NCBI GenBank assembly: GCA_944326465.1
Contig: CALVEB010000014.1
Location: forward strand, 1 to 55,299
Reading direction: 5' to 3'
Length of the DNA: 55,299 nucleotides
Origin: Candidatus Gastranaerophilales bacterium
GTDB taxonomy: Bacteria; Cyanobacteriota; Vampirovibrionia; Gastranaerophilales; Gastranaerophilaceae
Shown here: piece after piece, positions 17,544 to 26,105 of the stretch
Layout: every line of letters begins with the position of its first letter
How positions within the stretch are numbered: position 1 is the stretch's first letter
Position numbers and translations under genes: made by a program
The notes under the pieces: generated by a model
Told to the model about the DNA's origin: nothing
The model's input: only the letters and a program-made list of their open reading frames with translations
The model's database searches: none

Positions 17544-17656
17544 GTGAACCTCCATATAACATACTGCTTTATTATTATAGCATATATTTTTCGATTTGCC
17601 AAGGGTATATTAATTATTGCTAACATAAAAGCAGCTAAATTATACGAAAGAGTCAA

Positions 17657-17878
17657 TTAATCTTCTATAATAAACTGCTGTAATTCAACGTTAGGAGTAC
17701 CGATAACCCTTACCAGTTCTAAAACAGATGCTTTCATCTGACATCTTTGAGAAGAACCGCTGAAGAAATCTTTGTAAAAACATCCTTCGCAGTTGCAGCC
17801 TCTTTTATAACATTCCAAAGCTGTCGGCGTCCACCTTCTGACAGCTACAGCTCTACCCATATCCCTACTTCTGAACAC
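17657..17878 (-). CDS. Cys-rich 73-aa protein of unknown function
   Basis: A small protein with a cysteine cluster: C-x4-C-x-C-x2-C (CYKRGCNCEGC), then a further Cys in QRCQMKAS, and a helical C-terminus (SVLELVRVIGTPNVELQQFI). The spacing suggests a metal or Fe-S site, and the basic N-terminal RAVAVRRW may contact nucleic acid, but I do not recognise a named family. GTG at 17878 has GGAG 9 nt upstream; ATG at 17860 is an alternative start. It is monocistronic. A phased CATG array lies ~230 bp upstream. Confidence 0.65.
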   Translation of the reverse strand: MFRSRDMGRAVAVRRWTPTALECYKRGCNCEGCFYKDFFSGSSQRCQMKASVLELVRVIGTPNVELQQFIIED

Positions 17879-18109
17879 TTATAACTTCTCCAATTAAATT
17901 ATCTTCTAAAACACAGATTCCCGACGCATAAAACCGCCGTTTCATCCTCCCCAAGGGCTTTTTTAAAAACCCTCGATAATTTAATTATAGAAAATAAGGA
18001 TATTTTTTCAAGGGCGAAACATGCGATTGTGAACATTTGTAACATAAGCCTCAAACTACTGTTATTAAAGGCTTTTTAAAGGTCAATACCCCGTAAAACC
18101 CCGTCATTA

Positions 18110-18164
18110 CATGCTTTGAGCATGTTCATACCATGGAATCATGCGTCCTGCATGGTTTTCCATG
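18110..18164. promoter_or_regulatory. Helically phased CATG array
   Basis: Six CATG tetramers start at 18110, 18121, 18132, 18140, 18151 and 18161 (steps 11, 11, 8, 11, 10). They form nested dyads: ACATGC/GCATGT and ACCATGGAA/TTCCATGGT. The array lies in the gene-free stretch 17879-18213, between the 3' end of the dehydrogenase and the start of the 73-aa gene. Sites repeated once per helix turn suggest cooperative protein binding. Confidence 0.4.
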
Positions 18165-18213
18165 GTTTTTACAAGCGTTAAGAATTGTAAATTTTAGGGC
18201 ATCCCTCACTTTT

Positions 18214-19242
18214 TTATAATACGCAGTATTCAGTTCCGCCCTTAATTGTGTCTATTATACCGTCAAATGTTTTTTGTAATATATAATCTACAGATTCTTG
18301 AGTTTCGTAAGCAATATGCGGGGTTATTATTACATTAGGATACTTTATTATCTCTCGTGTAATTTTTACTTCCTCCTGACATTCCAGTGAAATACTGTCA
18401 GGTTCCTTTACAAGTTCCTCACATTTTACGTTATAATTTTCACAACTTAAAACATCCAGTGCCGCGCCTTTTATCTGTTTATCATCAAGTGCAGTTTTCA
18501 AAGCTTTAATATCAACCATCTCACCGCGTGATGTATTTATCAAATATGCATTTTCCTTCATCATTGCAAATTGAGGATATGAAACCATATTTTTATTTAT
18601 TCCTGTATAAGGCAGGTGTAGTGTTACTATATCTGAATTTTGAAGCAAATATTCCAGAGAAACATATTCCACATTGCATCCCTCTTTCAATTCCTGTTTT
18701 TCATTTAAATCATAGGCATAAATCTTCATACCGAAAGCAGCGGCCAATCTGCATACAGCGCCTCCTATCGCACCTGTCCCGACTACTCCCAGTGTCAAAA
18801 CTGATATATCGCGCCCGATAAAACTAATAGAGCCGGCTCTATATTGTTTAGTACAGTCTGCCGCGTATACAATATTTCTTACAAGGGCGAGTATCAGCCC
18901 GAAGGTATACTGAGCTACAGATGTACTGCCATAGTTCATAACGTTTATTATTTTTATATTACGTCTCTCTGCCGCTTTTGTATTAATATGGTCTATTCCG
19001 GTAGAACGCGTAGAAATTATTCGCAAATTCTTAAAACTGTTTATTACATCCTCTGTTAATTCCGAATCAATAAATACGCTGATAATCATTACTCCGTCAA
19101 GATCTTCCTGTGTTAAGCTTTTTATGCTCTCTTCATTCAGACTCTCTTTAAAAAATCTAATATTAAAATTTTGAAAATGGTTATTCCCGAAGAAAGCCTG
19201 CTCGGTGTCACGATAATCAAAAACCAACATATTTATTGACAT
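18214..19242 (-). CDS. D-isomer-specific 2-hydroxyacid dehydrogenase (D-lactate dehydrogenase-like)
   Basis: A 342-aa NAD-dependent enzyme reducing a 2-keto acid such as pyruvate to the D-hydroxy acid. The Rossmann motif VGTGAIGGAVCRLAAAFGMK is followed by YAYDLN (acidic residue selecting NAD), NTSRGEMVDIKALKTAL with catalytic Arg, ALDVL with Glu nearby, and TPHIAYET with catalytic His. Length and order match D-LDH. AGGAG precedes the ATG. A role in fermentative NAD regeneration is plausible. It is divergent from hsp20. Confidence 0.9.
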   Translation of the reverse strand: MSINMLVFDYRDTEQAFFGNNHFQNFNIRFFKESLNEESIKSLTQEDLDGVMIISVFIDSELTEDVINSFKNLRIISTRSTGIDHINTKAAERRNIKIINVMNYGSTSVAQYTFGLILALVRNIVYAADCTKQYRAGSISFIGRDISVLTLGVVGTGAIGGAVCRLAAAFGMKIYAYDLNEKQELKEGCNVEYVSLEYLLQNSDIVTLHLPYTGINKNMVSYPQFAMMKENAYLINTSRGEMVDIKALKTALDDKQIKGAALDVLSCENYNVKCEELVKEPDSISLECQEEVKITREIIKYPNVIITPHIAYETQESVDYILQKTFDGIIDTIKGGTEYCVL

Positions 19243-19400
19243 AAAAACTTCTCCTATTTTAGCAATAAAATTATTTTCAATTCCGGGAAATAATTCTATT
19301 GCACAAAAGTATAATCAGAATGGCAGAATAAATTACACCAAAAGCGAATGGAATACAGGTAAAAAAAAGTTACAGTAAGAATGAGAAAGGAGTTCACCAG

Positions 19401-19883
19401 ATGAAAAACGACCTGATAATAAGAGAACCCGAACTGTACTTTGACAGTATACACAACGAATTAAACAATTTTTTACGCGATACATTTTTTGCACACACAA
19501 TGGCAAACCCGCTTAATGTAAAAAAGGTTTCAACGTGGCGTCCTGCAATAGAAGTCAGCCAGAGCGATAAATGCTATAAGGTAAAAGTTCAGCTTCCCGG
19601 AGTCAAGAAAGATGATATAGAAATCGAACTTGATAACGATTTTCTGACGCTGACCGCGGAAATTCAGGAGGAAAAGGAAGAAAAATCCGAAGAAGAAAAA
19701 AATCTGCGTTATCATACAAGCGAGTTTCGTTACGGCAAATACAAGCGTACAATATCATTTGATCAGCCTGTAGACACAGATAATGCAAAAGCGGAATACA
19801 AAAACGGCTTGCTGACCATAAAAATTCCAAAACGCGAAGAAAAACACCCTGAAACAAAGAAACTAACAATAATCGAAAAATAA
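19401..19883 (+). CDS. Small heat shock protein (Hsp20/alpha-crystallin family)
   Basis: A 160-aa ATP-independent holdase chaperone. The alpha-crystallin domain spans about 45-148: WRPAIEVSQSDKCYKVKVQL, PGVKKDDIEIELDNDFLTL, FRYGKYKRTISFDQPVDTD and the AEYKNGLLTIKIPK motif. AAAGGAG lies 9 nt before the ATG. I looked for a CIRCE inverted repeat upstream and saw none, so HrcA control is not supported. Confidence 0.95.
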   Translation: MKNDLIIREPELYFDSIHNELNNFLRDTFFAHTMANPLNVKKVSTWRPAIEVSQSDKCYKVKVQLPGVKKDDIEIELDNDFLTLTAEIQEEKEEKSEEEKNLRYHTSEFRYGKYKRTISFDQPVDTDNAKAEYKNGLLTIKIPKREEKHPETKKLTIIEK

Positions 19884-19892
19884 CATATAAAT

Positions 19893-20055
19893 TTCGTATC
19901 CTAAAGCCGAATCATCCGTGATATTTTCGGGCGTACAAATTAGCGGCGGGATCCGGACGGCTGTCGTTAGCGAGCGGGGAAGTACGTTGAAAACCTGCGA
20001 GACAGTCGATACAAAAGGCATGGTGCACATAAAAATTGGTGTATCATGCCTTTTT
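19893..20055 (+). ncRNA. Candidate structured RNA downstream of hsp20
   Basis: The segment is much richer in G and C than its surroundings and ends in a rho-independent terminator (20013-20055). Within it, CGGCTGTC pairs with GACAGTCG, enclosing AGCGAGCGGGG and AACCTGCGA; flanking GTATC and GATAC can close a longer stem. The pieces recall the 6S RNA closing region, but the distance between arms is far too short. It could also be only a long 3' UTR of hsp20. Confidence 0.3.
20013..20055 (+). terminator. Rho-independent terminator
   Basis: AAAAGGCATG and CATGCCTTTTT arms with a T-run on the plus strand. It ends transcription from hsp20 or from the candidate RNA. Confidence 0.75.
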
Positions 20056-20090
20056 ATAACTCTGTGAGTCAATTTTTTGGTAAGAAACTA

Positions 20091-20116
20091 AAAGGCCGGC
20101 ATAAATGCCGGCCTTT
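20091..20116 (-). terminator. Terminator of the phosphofructokinase gene
   Basis: AAAGGCCGGCAT and ATGCCGGCCTTT form a perfect 12-bp stem 18 bp beyond the stop codon at 20134 on the minus strand. Confidence 0.88.
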
Positions 20117-20133
20117 CAATCGCGTAAGTTTTA

Positions 20134-21816
20134 TTATACTCCGGCGAGTTCTTTTGCTCTTTCCAACTGTAATGTGCAAGTTGTAATATCACAAACTTCA
20201 CTCGGACCAAAGTATTGAACAGCACCAGGGAACAGGTATCTGTCATTCATAGCCCAATCTTCTCTGCATTCTTCCAATGCCTTGAATACAGGGCCGTCTA
20301 ATCTAACAAGTGCTTTCTGAATTACCGGTTTAAATTCACCGTGGCGTTTTTCCATATTCATCATCATTGTAAGAGGAACACCGCCAGCAACCCATTCTGA
20401 TGCCGGTTTTGTGAGGTTTCTTACTGATGACAAATACCCTGTCAAACCGAAATTAATCAAGGCAAATGCATTAAAGCCAAGTGAATAGCAGTAATCTGCA
20501 TCAAAGTTTGACGGGAATGCACAGCGGCCTTCATATCCGAAGAAGTGTGATTGTGCAGAGAATTTGCCGATATAATCACCCTGTGATTTTAATTCATCAA
20601 GTCTTGTTGTAATCATTTCGATCAACAATTTTTCAGTTTCAATTTTTGATACCTGAACATTGCCGTGCGGGTCTCTGTCTGCAAGTAATTGACCTTTAAT
20701 TAACACAGGCAATGAGTTGTAAACCTTTGCATTTTCAGGGTCAAGTCTATTTTCTACGATATCAAATTTTTCTCTGATAGTTGTTGCATTAACAAAATCC
20801 GGATCGTTTTCCAATGACGCCATAATATCGTTCAGGTTAGCTATCATAGATTTCATTTCAGGAATAAATTCAATCAAGCCTTCCGGAATAATTGCAATAC
20901 CGAAGTTTTTACCGTTATCAGCACGTCTTACAATAATGTCAGCCATGTAGTTGATAATGCTTTCCAGAGACATTTTCTTTTCTTCAACTTCTTCTGAAAT
21001 CAAAGTGATATTAGGCTGTGTTTGCAAAGCAGCTTCGAGAGCAACGTGAGATGCGCTTCTTCCCATAATTTTGATAAAGTGCCAGTATTTTTTAGCTGAA
21101 TTAGCATCGCGTTGAATATTGCCGATTAATTCTGCGTAAGTTTTTGTTGCTGTATCAAAACCGAAAGAAATTTCGATTTGTTCATTTTTCAAGTCGCCGT
21201 CTATTGTTTTCGGGCAGCCGATAACCTGAATACCCGCATTATTTTTTACAAACCATTCTGCAAGCAGTGCAGCATTTGTGTTTGAATCGTCGCCGCCAAT
21301 GATGACAACTGCTGAAATATTTAACTTTTTACATACTGCAAGTGATTTTTGGAACTGTTCTTCTGTTTCCAATTTAGTTCTGCCGGATCCGATAATATCA
21401 AAACCGCCGGTATTTCTGTAAGCGTCAATGAATTCATCGGTGAATTCAACATATTTACCATCAATAATACCTGACGGGCCGCCTAAAAAGCCGTAAAGTT
21501 TGTTTGCAGAATTTGCCTGTTTCAAAGCATCATACAAGCCTGCAATAACATTATGCCCGCCCGGTGCCTGACCGCCTGATAAAATAACACCGACATTTCT
21601 TACTTCTGATACTTTTGACTCATCTGTTGATTTAAATGTTACAACAGGTTTGCCGTAAGTGTTTTTGAATAAAGCTTTAATTTGTTCCTGATCTCTTACA
21701 GACTGAGTAGCAGCCCCTTCTGACAGTTCAAGACTGTTAATTCCTTTTGCAAGGCTGGAAGGTAATTTCGGCTGATACTTTAATCTTTCAATTTGTAATG
21801 GTGAAAGTTTTCTCAT
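20134..21816 (-). CDS. pfp: Diphosphate--fructose-6-phosphate 1-phosphotransferase
   Basis: A 560-aa PPi-dependent phosphofructokinase of the long clade. Motifs: [20 protein letters not shown] (nucleotide/PPi loop), [19 protein letters not shown] (GGDDS with the second Asp typical of PPi enzymes), [11 protein letters not shown] (catalytic Asp and the Lys that excludes ATP) and [19 protein letters not shown]. It catalyses the reversible PPi-driven step between fructose-6-phosphate and fructose-1,6-bisphosphate. AAGGAA precedes the ATG, and a strong terminator follows. Confidence 0.95.
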   Translation of the reverse strand: MRKLSPLQIERLKYQPKLPSSLAKGINSLELSEGAATQSVRDQEQIKALFKNTYGKPVVTFKSTDESKVSEVRNVGVILSGGQAPGGHNVIAGLYDALKQANSANKLYGFLGGPSGIIDGKYVEFTDEFIDAYRNTGGFDIIGSGRTKLETEEQFQKSLAVCKKLNISAVVIIGGDDSNTNAALLAEWFVKNNAGIQVIGCPKTIDGDLKNEQIEISFGFDTATKTYAELIGNIQRDANSAKKYWHFIKIMGRSASHVALEAALQTQPNITLISEEVEEKKMSLESIINYMADIIVRRADNGKNFGIAIIPEGLIEFIPEMKSMIANLNDIMASLENDPDFVNATTIREKFDIVENRLDPENAKVYNSLPVLIKGQLLADRDPHGNVQVSKIETEKLLIEMITTRLDELKSQGDYIGKFSAQSHFFGYEGRCAFPSNFDADYCYSLGFNAFALINFGLTGYLSSVRNLTKPASEWVAGGVPLTMMMNMEKRHGEFKPVIQKALVRLDGPVFKALEECREDWAMNDRYLFPGAVQYFGPSEVCDITTCTLQLERAKELAGV

Positions 21817-21896
21817 TTTCTCTTCCTTTATATTAAGTAATACTTATTTACAATGTACATAATATCACAAAAAGAGCGTTGCGCCATGTAAATGTC

Positions 21897-21928
21897 AAAA
21901 GGCGGTAAAACATTCGTCTTACCGCCTG
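21897..21928 (-). terminator. Terminator of the 45-aa gene
   Basis: AGGCGGTAA and TTACCGCCT stem with a T-run on the minus strand, 22 bp beyond the stop of the small gene at 21950. Confidence 0.8.
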
Positions 21929-21949
21929 CAAATATCCCAAATCTGACAG

Positions 21950-22087
21950 CTATTCTGCCTTTTCAATTCTTTTTATTAGTGCGTTTATTTTTTCTCTTAT
22001 AAATTCAAACATCATCACTGCTTCATCTTTAAAACTGTATGTCCCCGGCCAGAATGAGTACCTGAACATCAAATAATCTCCATACAT
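21950..22087 (-). CDS. 45-aa small protein of unknown function
   Basis: The ATG at 22087 has AAGGAG with 9-nt spacing. The product is 45 residues: an aromatic N-terminus (MYGDYLMFRYSFWPGTYSFK) then a charged amphipathic helix (FEFIREKINALIKRIEKAE). A dedicated terminator follows the stop. Start signal, codon content and terminator together support a real gene. It lies 105 bp downstream of the second ExbD gene and could be the tail of that operon or separate. I recognise no family. Confidence 0.6.
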   Translation of the reverse strand: MYGDYLMFRYSFWPGTYSFKDEAVMMFEFIREKINALIKRIEKAE

Positions 22088-22191
22088 GTGCTGTTTCTCC
22101 TTATAAACTACAAGTCACATATATGTAATCGGCACATTTATTCTCGGACTTCAATATTTCAGAAAACATTTTACATTTTTTTACAATAGTT

Positions 22192-22584
22192 CTAAATAGA
22201 ATCTATAGAAATACTTTTCACACCTGCATTACGTGCACTGTCCATAACCTTTACAACTGCGCCGTGTGTTGATTCCTCATCAGACCTTATCAAAAGTCCG
22301 TCAGGATAATTGTTAATCTGTGCTCTTATAGCATTTTCTAGATCTTTCGGGGCGACGATCTGATCATCCATGTAAAAAGTATCATCCGCGGCAACCATTA
22401 CAGTCATAATTTTAGAGTCTTTATTTTTGAGCTGTTCTTCGGCAACATTTTCCGGCACAGTCAGGTTTAACCCCTGTTGATCCAGAAGCGGCGCGATTAC
22501 CATCATAATAATCAACAGCACCAGAAATATATCTGTTAAAGGTGTTATATTTATCTCATTAAATGTATCACGGTTACGGCTCAT
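22192..22584 (-). CDS. ExbD/TolR-family proton-channel subunit (second copy)
   Basis: A 130-aa inner-membrane protein with one N-terminal transmembrane helix containing the conserved Asp (NEINITPLTDIFLVLLIIMMVIAP) and a periplasmic domain ending VMDSARNAGVKSISIDSI. It pairs with ExbB/TolQ to convert proton flow into TonB or TolA motion. GAGGGG precedes the ATG. Only 4 bp separate it from the first ExbD gene, and the membrane segment is nearly identical, indicating tandem duplication. Confidence 0.9.
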   Translation of the reverse strand: MSRNRDTFNEINITPLTDIFLVLLIIMMVIAPLLDQQGLNLTVPENVAEEQLKNKDSKIMTVMVAADDTFYMDDQIVAPKDLENAIRAQINNYPDGLLIRSDEESTHGAVVKVMDSARNAGVKSISIDSI

Positions 22585-22588
22585 TTAT

Positions 22589-23056
22589 TTACCCCTCAGT
22601 TTTTTCAGCGTTTTGTTTCAAATCCTTTTGTTCCTTTTTACTCAAAGGTTCACCGGCAACGATCAGTTTTTTATATTCAGCGTCCTGCGCCGCGTTCATT
22701 ATCTTCATTATTTCAGCACTCTTAACGCGTTCATCAGCTTTCACGACAACTTCAGGTTTCTCAAGAGTTTCTTTCAAAGCTATCAGTTCGTCCGTTAAGT
22801 TTTCTTCAGTTACCGGATTACCGTTCAGGTACAAACTGCCTTCTTTTGTCACCGAAACAGTTGCGTTTTTCTGTTCAATTGCCACGCCGCTGTTTATTTC
22901 AGGTACGGTTATTGAACTGTCATTTGATTGGAATGTCGGCGCGACAACCATCATTATAATCAACAGTACCAGAAATATATCTGTTAAAGGTGTTATATTT
23001 ATCTCTGTAAACAGGGCATCTTTACCCTTATTAGTTTTCATTGCCATTTTTTTCAT
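22589..23056 (-). CDS. ExbD/TolR-family proton-channel subunit (first copy)
   Basis: A 155-aa paralogue of the next gene, with the same TEINITPLTDIFLVLLIIMM helix and its critical Asp, a periplasmic domain (SITVPEINSGVAIEQK, EVVVKADERVKSAEIMKIMN), and a Lys/Glu-rich C-terminal tail lacking in the second copy. The ribosome-binding site is weak (CTGAG just before the ATG), and internal Met codons at positions 4 and 6 are alternative starts. Two ExbD subunits with one ExbB suggest a heteromeric motor or two alternative ones. Confidence 0.9.
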   Translation of the reverse strand: MKKMAMKTNKGKDALFTEINITPLTDIFLVLLIIMMVVAPTFQSNDSSITVPEINSGVAIEQKNATVSVTKEGSLYLNGNPVTEENLTDELIALKETLEKPEVVVKADERVKSAEIMKIMNAAQDAEYKKLIVAGEPLSKKEQKDLKQNAEKTEG

Positions 23057-23141
23057 CTCAGCCTACGGTTTTGCATAGGCCGCCTTTTATTTAATTTTTA
23101 TGTACTTTTTACCGATTACCTTTTTACCGGCTTTATTTTGT

Positions 23142-23213
23142 CTACGCACTCGGGTGTTTTTGAAGAAATTTTTCAAATTCCTCGGGATTTATCCCTCGCA
23201 CCTGTTTTTTCAT
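23142..23213 (-). CDS. Possible 23-aa small ORF between ExbB and ExbD genes
   Basis: The ATG at 23213 opens a 23-residue frame (MKKQVRGINPEEFEKFLQKH, then PSA) with a protein-like composition. Its 5' context, CTGAGATGAAAAAA, repeats exactly at the start of the first ExbD gene, suggesting a duplicated start region. The ribosome-binding site is weak. The rest of 23057-23312 holds no gene, only short repeats and a GCCTA/TAGGC hairpin. Confidence 0.3.
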   Translation of the reverse strand: MKKQVRGINPEEFEKFLQKHPSA

Positions 23214-23276
23214 CTCAGTTTTCTTTTTATGTAGTTGTACCTTTATGCTTTGCCCACCCTACAGTAACTTATATGC

Positions 23277-23310
23277 TCTTAACGTCTTAACGTCCTATCG
23301 TCTTAACGTC
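23277..23310. repeat. Short TCTTAACG-type repeats
   Basis: CTTAACGT occurs three times in about 35 bp directly after the ExbB gene. The same motif recurs near 13030-13070, between the second prepilin and its regulator. Nature unknown. Confidence 0.5.
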
Positions 23311-23312
23311 TT

Positions 23313-23960
23313 CTAGAGGGATATATTTGAATTGCTAGGAGTTGTACTTTCGTCGTTAGAGTCAACAAAACTTAAGAATAACAATTTAAGCAATTGGAAA
23401 TCATCTTCATAACGCTTAACGATTGATTGGAAAGAGTTGTAGAACACAACTGCAACAATCGCAACACCAAGACCGAAAGCCGTTGCGATTAAGGCAGAAC
23501 CGATACCCATTGCAACTGCGGCTGATTGGTTACCCTGCATAGCAAGATCCTGAAATGTGTAAAGGATTCTTACAACAGTACCGAACAACCCTAAGAAAGG
23601 TGCTACACCGCCGATTGTACCGAGAATTGTCAAATAAGTTTCAAGTTTTCTTGTAGCAAGTGCTGCCGCAATGTCAAATGAACGTGAAAATCCTGATTTC
23701 TGTTCTGAAAATATTCTGACAGCTTCTTCTGTTACTTCACCGATTACACCGCCGCATTTAATCGCGATATCCTGCGCGCCTTGCAAATTGTTTTTTACAA
23801 GTTCTCTTTGCAGTTTCGGAATTAAAAGCACTACATCTCTTTTGTTTTTACTGTAGTAAGAAAATCTGTTGATGACAACAGCCACAACAAGAATTGAACA
23901 TAACAATATCGGCAGTAATACCGGCCAGTCCAATTTAATTGAGTGTAATAATAAATCCAT
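23313..23960 (-). CDS. ExbB/TolQ/MotA-family proton channel
   Basis: A 215-aa inner-membrane protein with three transmembrane helices: one near the N-terminus (VLLPILLCSILVVAVVINRF) and two in the C-terminal half (LTILGTIGGVAPFLGLFGTV and AIATAFGLGVAIVAVVFYNS region). The family signature GTIGGVAPFLGLFGTVVRI is intact. It forms the pentameric channel around ExbD helices and energises TonB. AGAGG precedes the ATG. It follows the tonB gene with a 50-bp gap. Confidence 0.93.
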   Translation of the reverse strand: MDLLLHSIKLDWPVLLPILLCSILVVAVVINRFSYYSKNKRDVVLLIPKLQRELVKNNLQGAQDIAIKCGGVIGEVTEEAVRIFSEQKSGFSRSFDIAAALATRKLETYLTILGTIGGVAPFLGLFGTVVRILYTFQDLAMQGNQSAAVAMGIGSALIATAFGLGVAIVAVVFYNSFQSIVKRYEDDFQLLKLLFLSFVDSNDESTTPSNSNISL

Positions 23961-24010
23961 AGTCTTTATCCTCTTTTTATGTAATCCATCAATTTTCTAA
24001 TTTATTTTGT

Positions 24011-25198
24011 TTATTGATATCCTGACGCTCCAAATACATTGTAATCGAACGTAAATTGTATATCAATTACATCGCCTTTATACTCAGGCGGCAGCGGCTT
24101 AAACGGCGCCGTAGCCTGCACGGCATGAATAGCGGCCTTATCAGCACTCGGTAGTCCGGAAGACTTGTAAACACTACAAGATCTCAACTGTCCGTCTTTT
24201 GCTATTTTAAACAAAAGTACAACTCGCTTACTTTCATTACCTTTAGGCGGATCCCAATTCATCTTGATACGTCTTTGTAAATCACGCATATAAGGGCCGA
24301 AATCAGGTTCTCTTATTGCATCAATTCCAGGTCTGCCGTTCGGATTACCAGGGCCCGGATTACCTCCGCCTGATCCGCCGCCTCCGCCTTTAGCAAGTTT
24401 AGACCCGCTTGAAGATCCGCCGGTCGGGGCAAGCATAGGAGCAGGAGAAAATCCGCCGCCGCTTCCTCCTGATGATGAACTGCCGCCTCTGGACGACGTT
24501 CCTGAGCCGCTAATAGGACCGGTTGCATAGTGTCCCTGTTTTGTTCCGCCGGAAGGGATAGGAACATTAAACGGTGATGACGGCTTAGTCGTAACTTTAG
24601 GTGTCATCGGTGGTTTTATTGAAGGACGCGCTGTAGGCGGCTGCGGTTTTGCCTGTGTTTTTGCCTGTGGCGCTTTTACCGGCTGCTGTACAGCAGGTTT
24701 TGCCGCCGGCTTTGACGGCTGCTGTGTAACCTGTTTTACCACTTTTTGTATTGGATTTTGTTTTTGCACAGGAGCCTGTTTCGGAGCAGCCTTTTGCGGC
24801 GCAGCAGGCTGTGATGTATTTTGTATTTTTCCCGGAGCCGGAGAAGGCATTGAAACACGTCTTGTCGGATCGTGGTGCCCGCCCGCACGGGAATTCTTGT
24901 CTGAACGATACGGTGTATTCTTATTAATCGGAGTTTCTTCTCTGTCTGTAAGTACAAATTCTATATCCTGTACTTTTGGTTCAGGCTTATTGAAAATAGG
25001 AAGCGTTATACCCAGAAGCAAAAGTATCCACATAATAACATAGCCGACACCAACTGCTGTAGGATGCAGGATAGTCGAAATTATAATTGATTTTTTCAAA
25101 CTTATTTCTTCGTCATCCCTTAAAACAGCAGGTGTTGTATATGTGCTCTTTTCTGTATCATCTTCTTCTGTTATATTATATTTTCCTAAGATAGACAT
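24011..25198 (-). CDS. tonB: TonB-like energy-transducing protein
   Basis: A 395-aa protein: a cytoplasmic N-terminus (~35 residues), one transmembrane anchor (about 36-70), a long Pro/Lys/Gln-rich then Gly/Ser-rich spacer (about 95-290), and a TonB/TolA C-terminal domain (about 300-395: YMRDLQRRIKMNWDPPKGN, VVLLFKIAKDGQLRSCSV, SSGLPSADKAAIHAVQA). The spacer is long enough to cross the periplasm. It transmits ExbB-ExbD energy to outer-membrane partners. No TonB-dependent receptor lies in the window, and TolA is an alternative assignment. Confidence 0.88.
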   Translation of the reverse strand: MSILGKYNITEEDDTEKSTYTTPAVLRDDEEISLKKSIIISTILHPTAVGVGYVIMWILLLLGITLPIFNKPEPKVQDIEFVLTDREETPINKNTPYRSDKNSRAGGHHDPTRRVSMPSPAPGKIQNTSQPAAPQKAAPKQAPVQKQNPIQKVVKQVTQQPSKPAAKPAVQQPVKAPQAKTQAKPQPPTARPSIKPPMTPKVTTKPSSPFNVPIPSGGTKQGHYATGPISGSGTSSRGGSSSSGGSGGGFSPAPMLAPTGGSSSGSKLAKGGGGGSGGGNPGPGNPNGRPGIDAIREPDFGPYMRDLQRRIKMNWDPPKGNESKRVVLLFKIAKDGQLRSCSVYKSSGLPSADKAAIHAVQATAPFKPLPPEYKGDVIDIQFTFDYNVFGASGYQ

Positions 25199-25288
25199 TT
25201 TTTTCCTAACACAAACCCTTTCGGGTTTTTCATCTGTATACTGTAATAATTTTATGCAAAAACAAACATAAAATTATTACCTGTTTTA

Positions 25289-26041
25289 CTAATAATTTTG
25301 GTTATAAGAAGCCGGATTAACTGTAATCGGTTGGGTAAGTTGTAATTCTATAGTCGCATTAACAGGGATATCTACATCATCTCCCTTATCCCATATAGAT
25401 TTAACCAGTCCGCCGCCGGCACCTACTGCAGTACCTAAAGCCGCTCCTTTACCGATATTTCCGCCGGCCAGCGCCCCGAATACAACGCCTGAAAGCGCAC
25501 CGGCACCAGCGCCTACTGAAAGATCTTTACCGTAATCTTTTACAACATCAAACTTTGTTCCGCCAATTAAAACACCGGTATTGTCTTCTGTTTTAATTAC
25601 TGCTGATATAGGGATTTGAATACCGTAAGGTGTCACAATCTGGGTAAATCTTATGTTTAATTTACCGTTCATGCTGCCGTGTTTAGCTTTACTAACTTCA
25701 AGAACAGTACCGCTGACAGAACTTCCGGCCTGCGCAATCAAATTGCCGTTGTAATAAAAATCAGACCCCAGTGCAATTGTTACACTCTGCCCCAAAGCCA
25801 GATTAGCAGAATTCAAAGGTGTTGTAACAACAGCCTTAAAAGTTTCACCCGCCGGAACTGTAACAACACGTCCCTTCAAAGTACCGCTCTGCGGAGCAGA
25901 TGACGGGGTTAATGAATAATTTGTGCTATATGGCGAATTTGTCTGCGGCTGCGGGGTTGTATAACTGTAATTGCTGTCCGCAAATGCTGCCGTTGCTGTT
26001 AATATTATAGCTGTTAATAAAATTCCTACTCTTCTTTGCAT
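25289..26041 (-). CDS. Exported protein with glycine-zipper region
   Basis: A 250-aa protein. The signal peptide is MQRRVGILLTAIILTATAAF, cleaved near ADS. A beta-rich periplasmic domain (GRVVTVPAGETFKAVV, LALGQSVTIALGSDFYYN, ISAVIKTEDN) recalls the TrbI/VirB10-like sheet fold. A Gly-zipper stretch follows (GAGAGALSGVVFGALAGGN, then GTAVGAGGG). I choose ATG 26041, 6 nt after GGGGA; the ATG 12 bp upstream overlaps that site. It lies directly upstream of tonB and downstream of a related gene at 26106, so it probably works at the envelope with the Ton complex. Function unknown. Confidence 0.7.
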   Translation of the reverse strand: MQRRVGILLTAIILTATAAFADSNYSYTTPQPQTNSPYSTNYSLTPSSAPQSGTLKGRVVTVPAGETFKAVVTTPLNSANLALGQSVTIALGSDFYYNGNLIAQAGSSVSGTVLEVSKAKHGSMNGKLNIRFTQIVTPYGIQIPISAVIKTEDNTGVLIGGTKFDVVKDYGKDLSVGAGAGALSGVVFGALAGGNIGKGAALGTAVGAGGGLVKSIWDKGDDVDIPVNATIELQLTQPITVNPASYNQNY

Positions 26042-26105
26042 ATATTTCCCCATATTTTATAATATATTTAACAGTGTAAACTATTTTTTTCAATTTGTCA
26101 ATTTA

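Noticed and set aside
19243-19400. CIRCE operator for hsp20
   Set aside because: No TTAGCACTC-N9-GAGTGCTAA-like inverted repeat is present.
19893-20055. 6S RNA
   Set aside because: Some blocks resemble its closing stem, but the distance between arms is about 15-25 nt instead of about 100.
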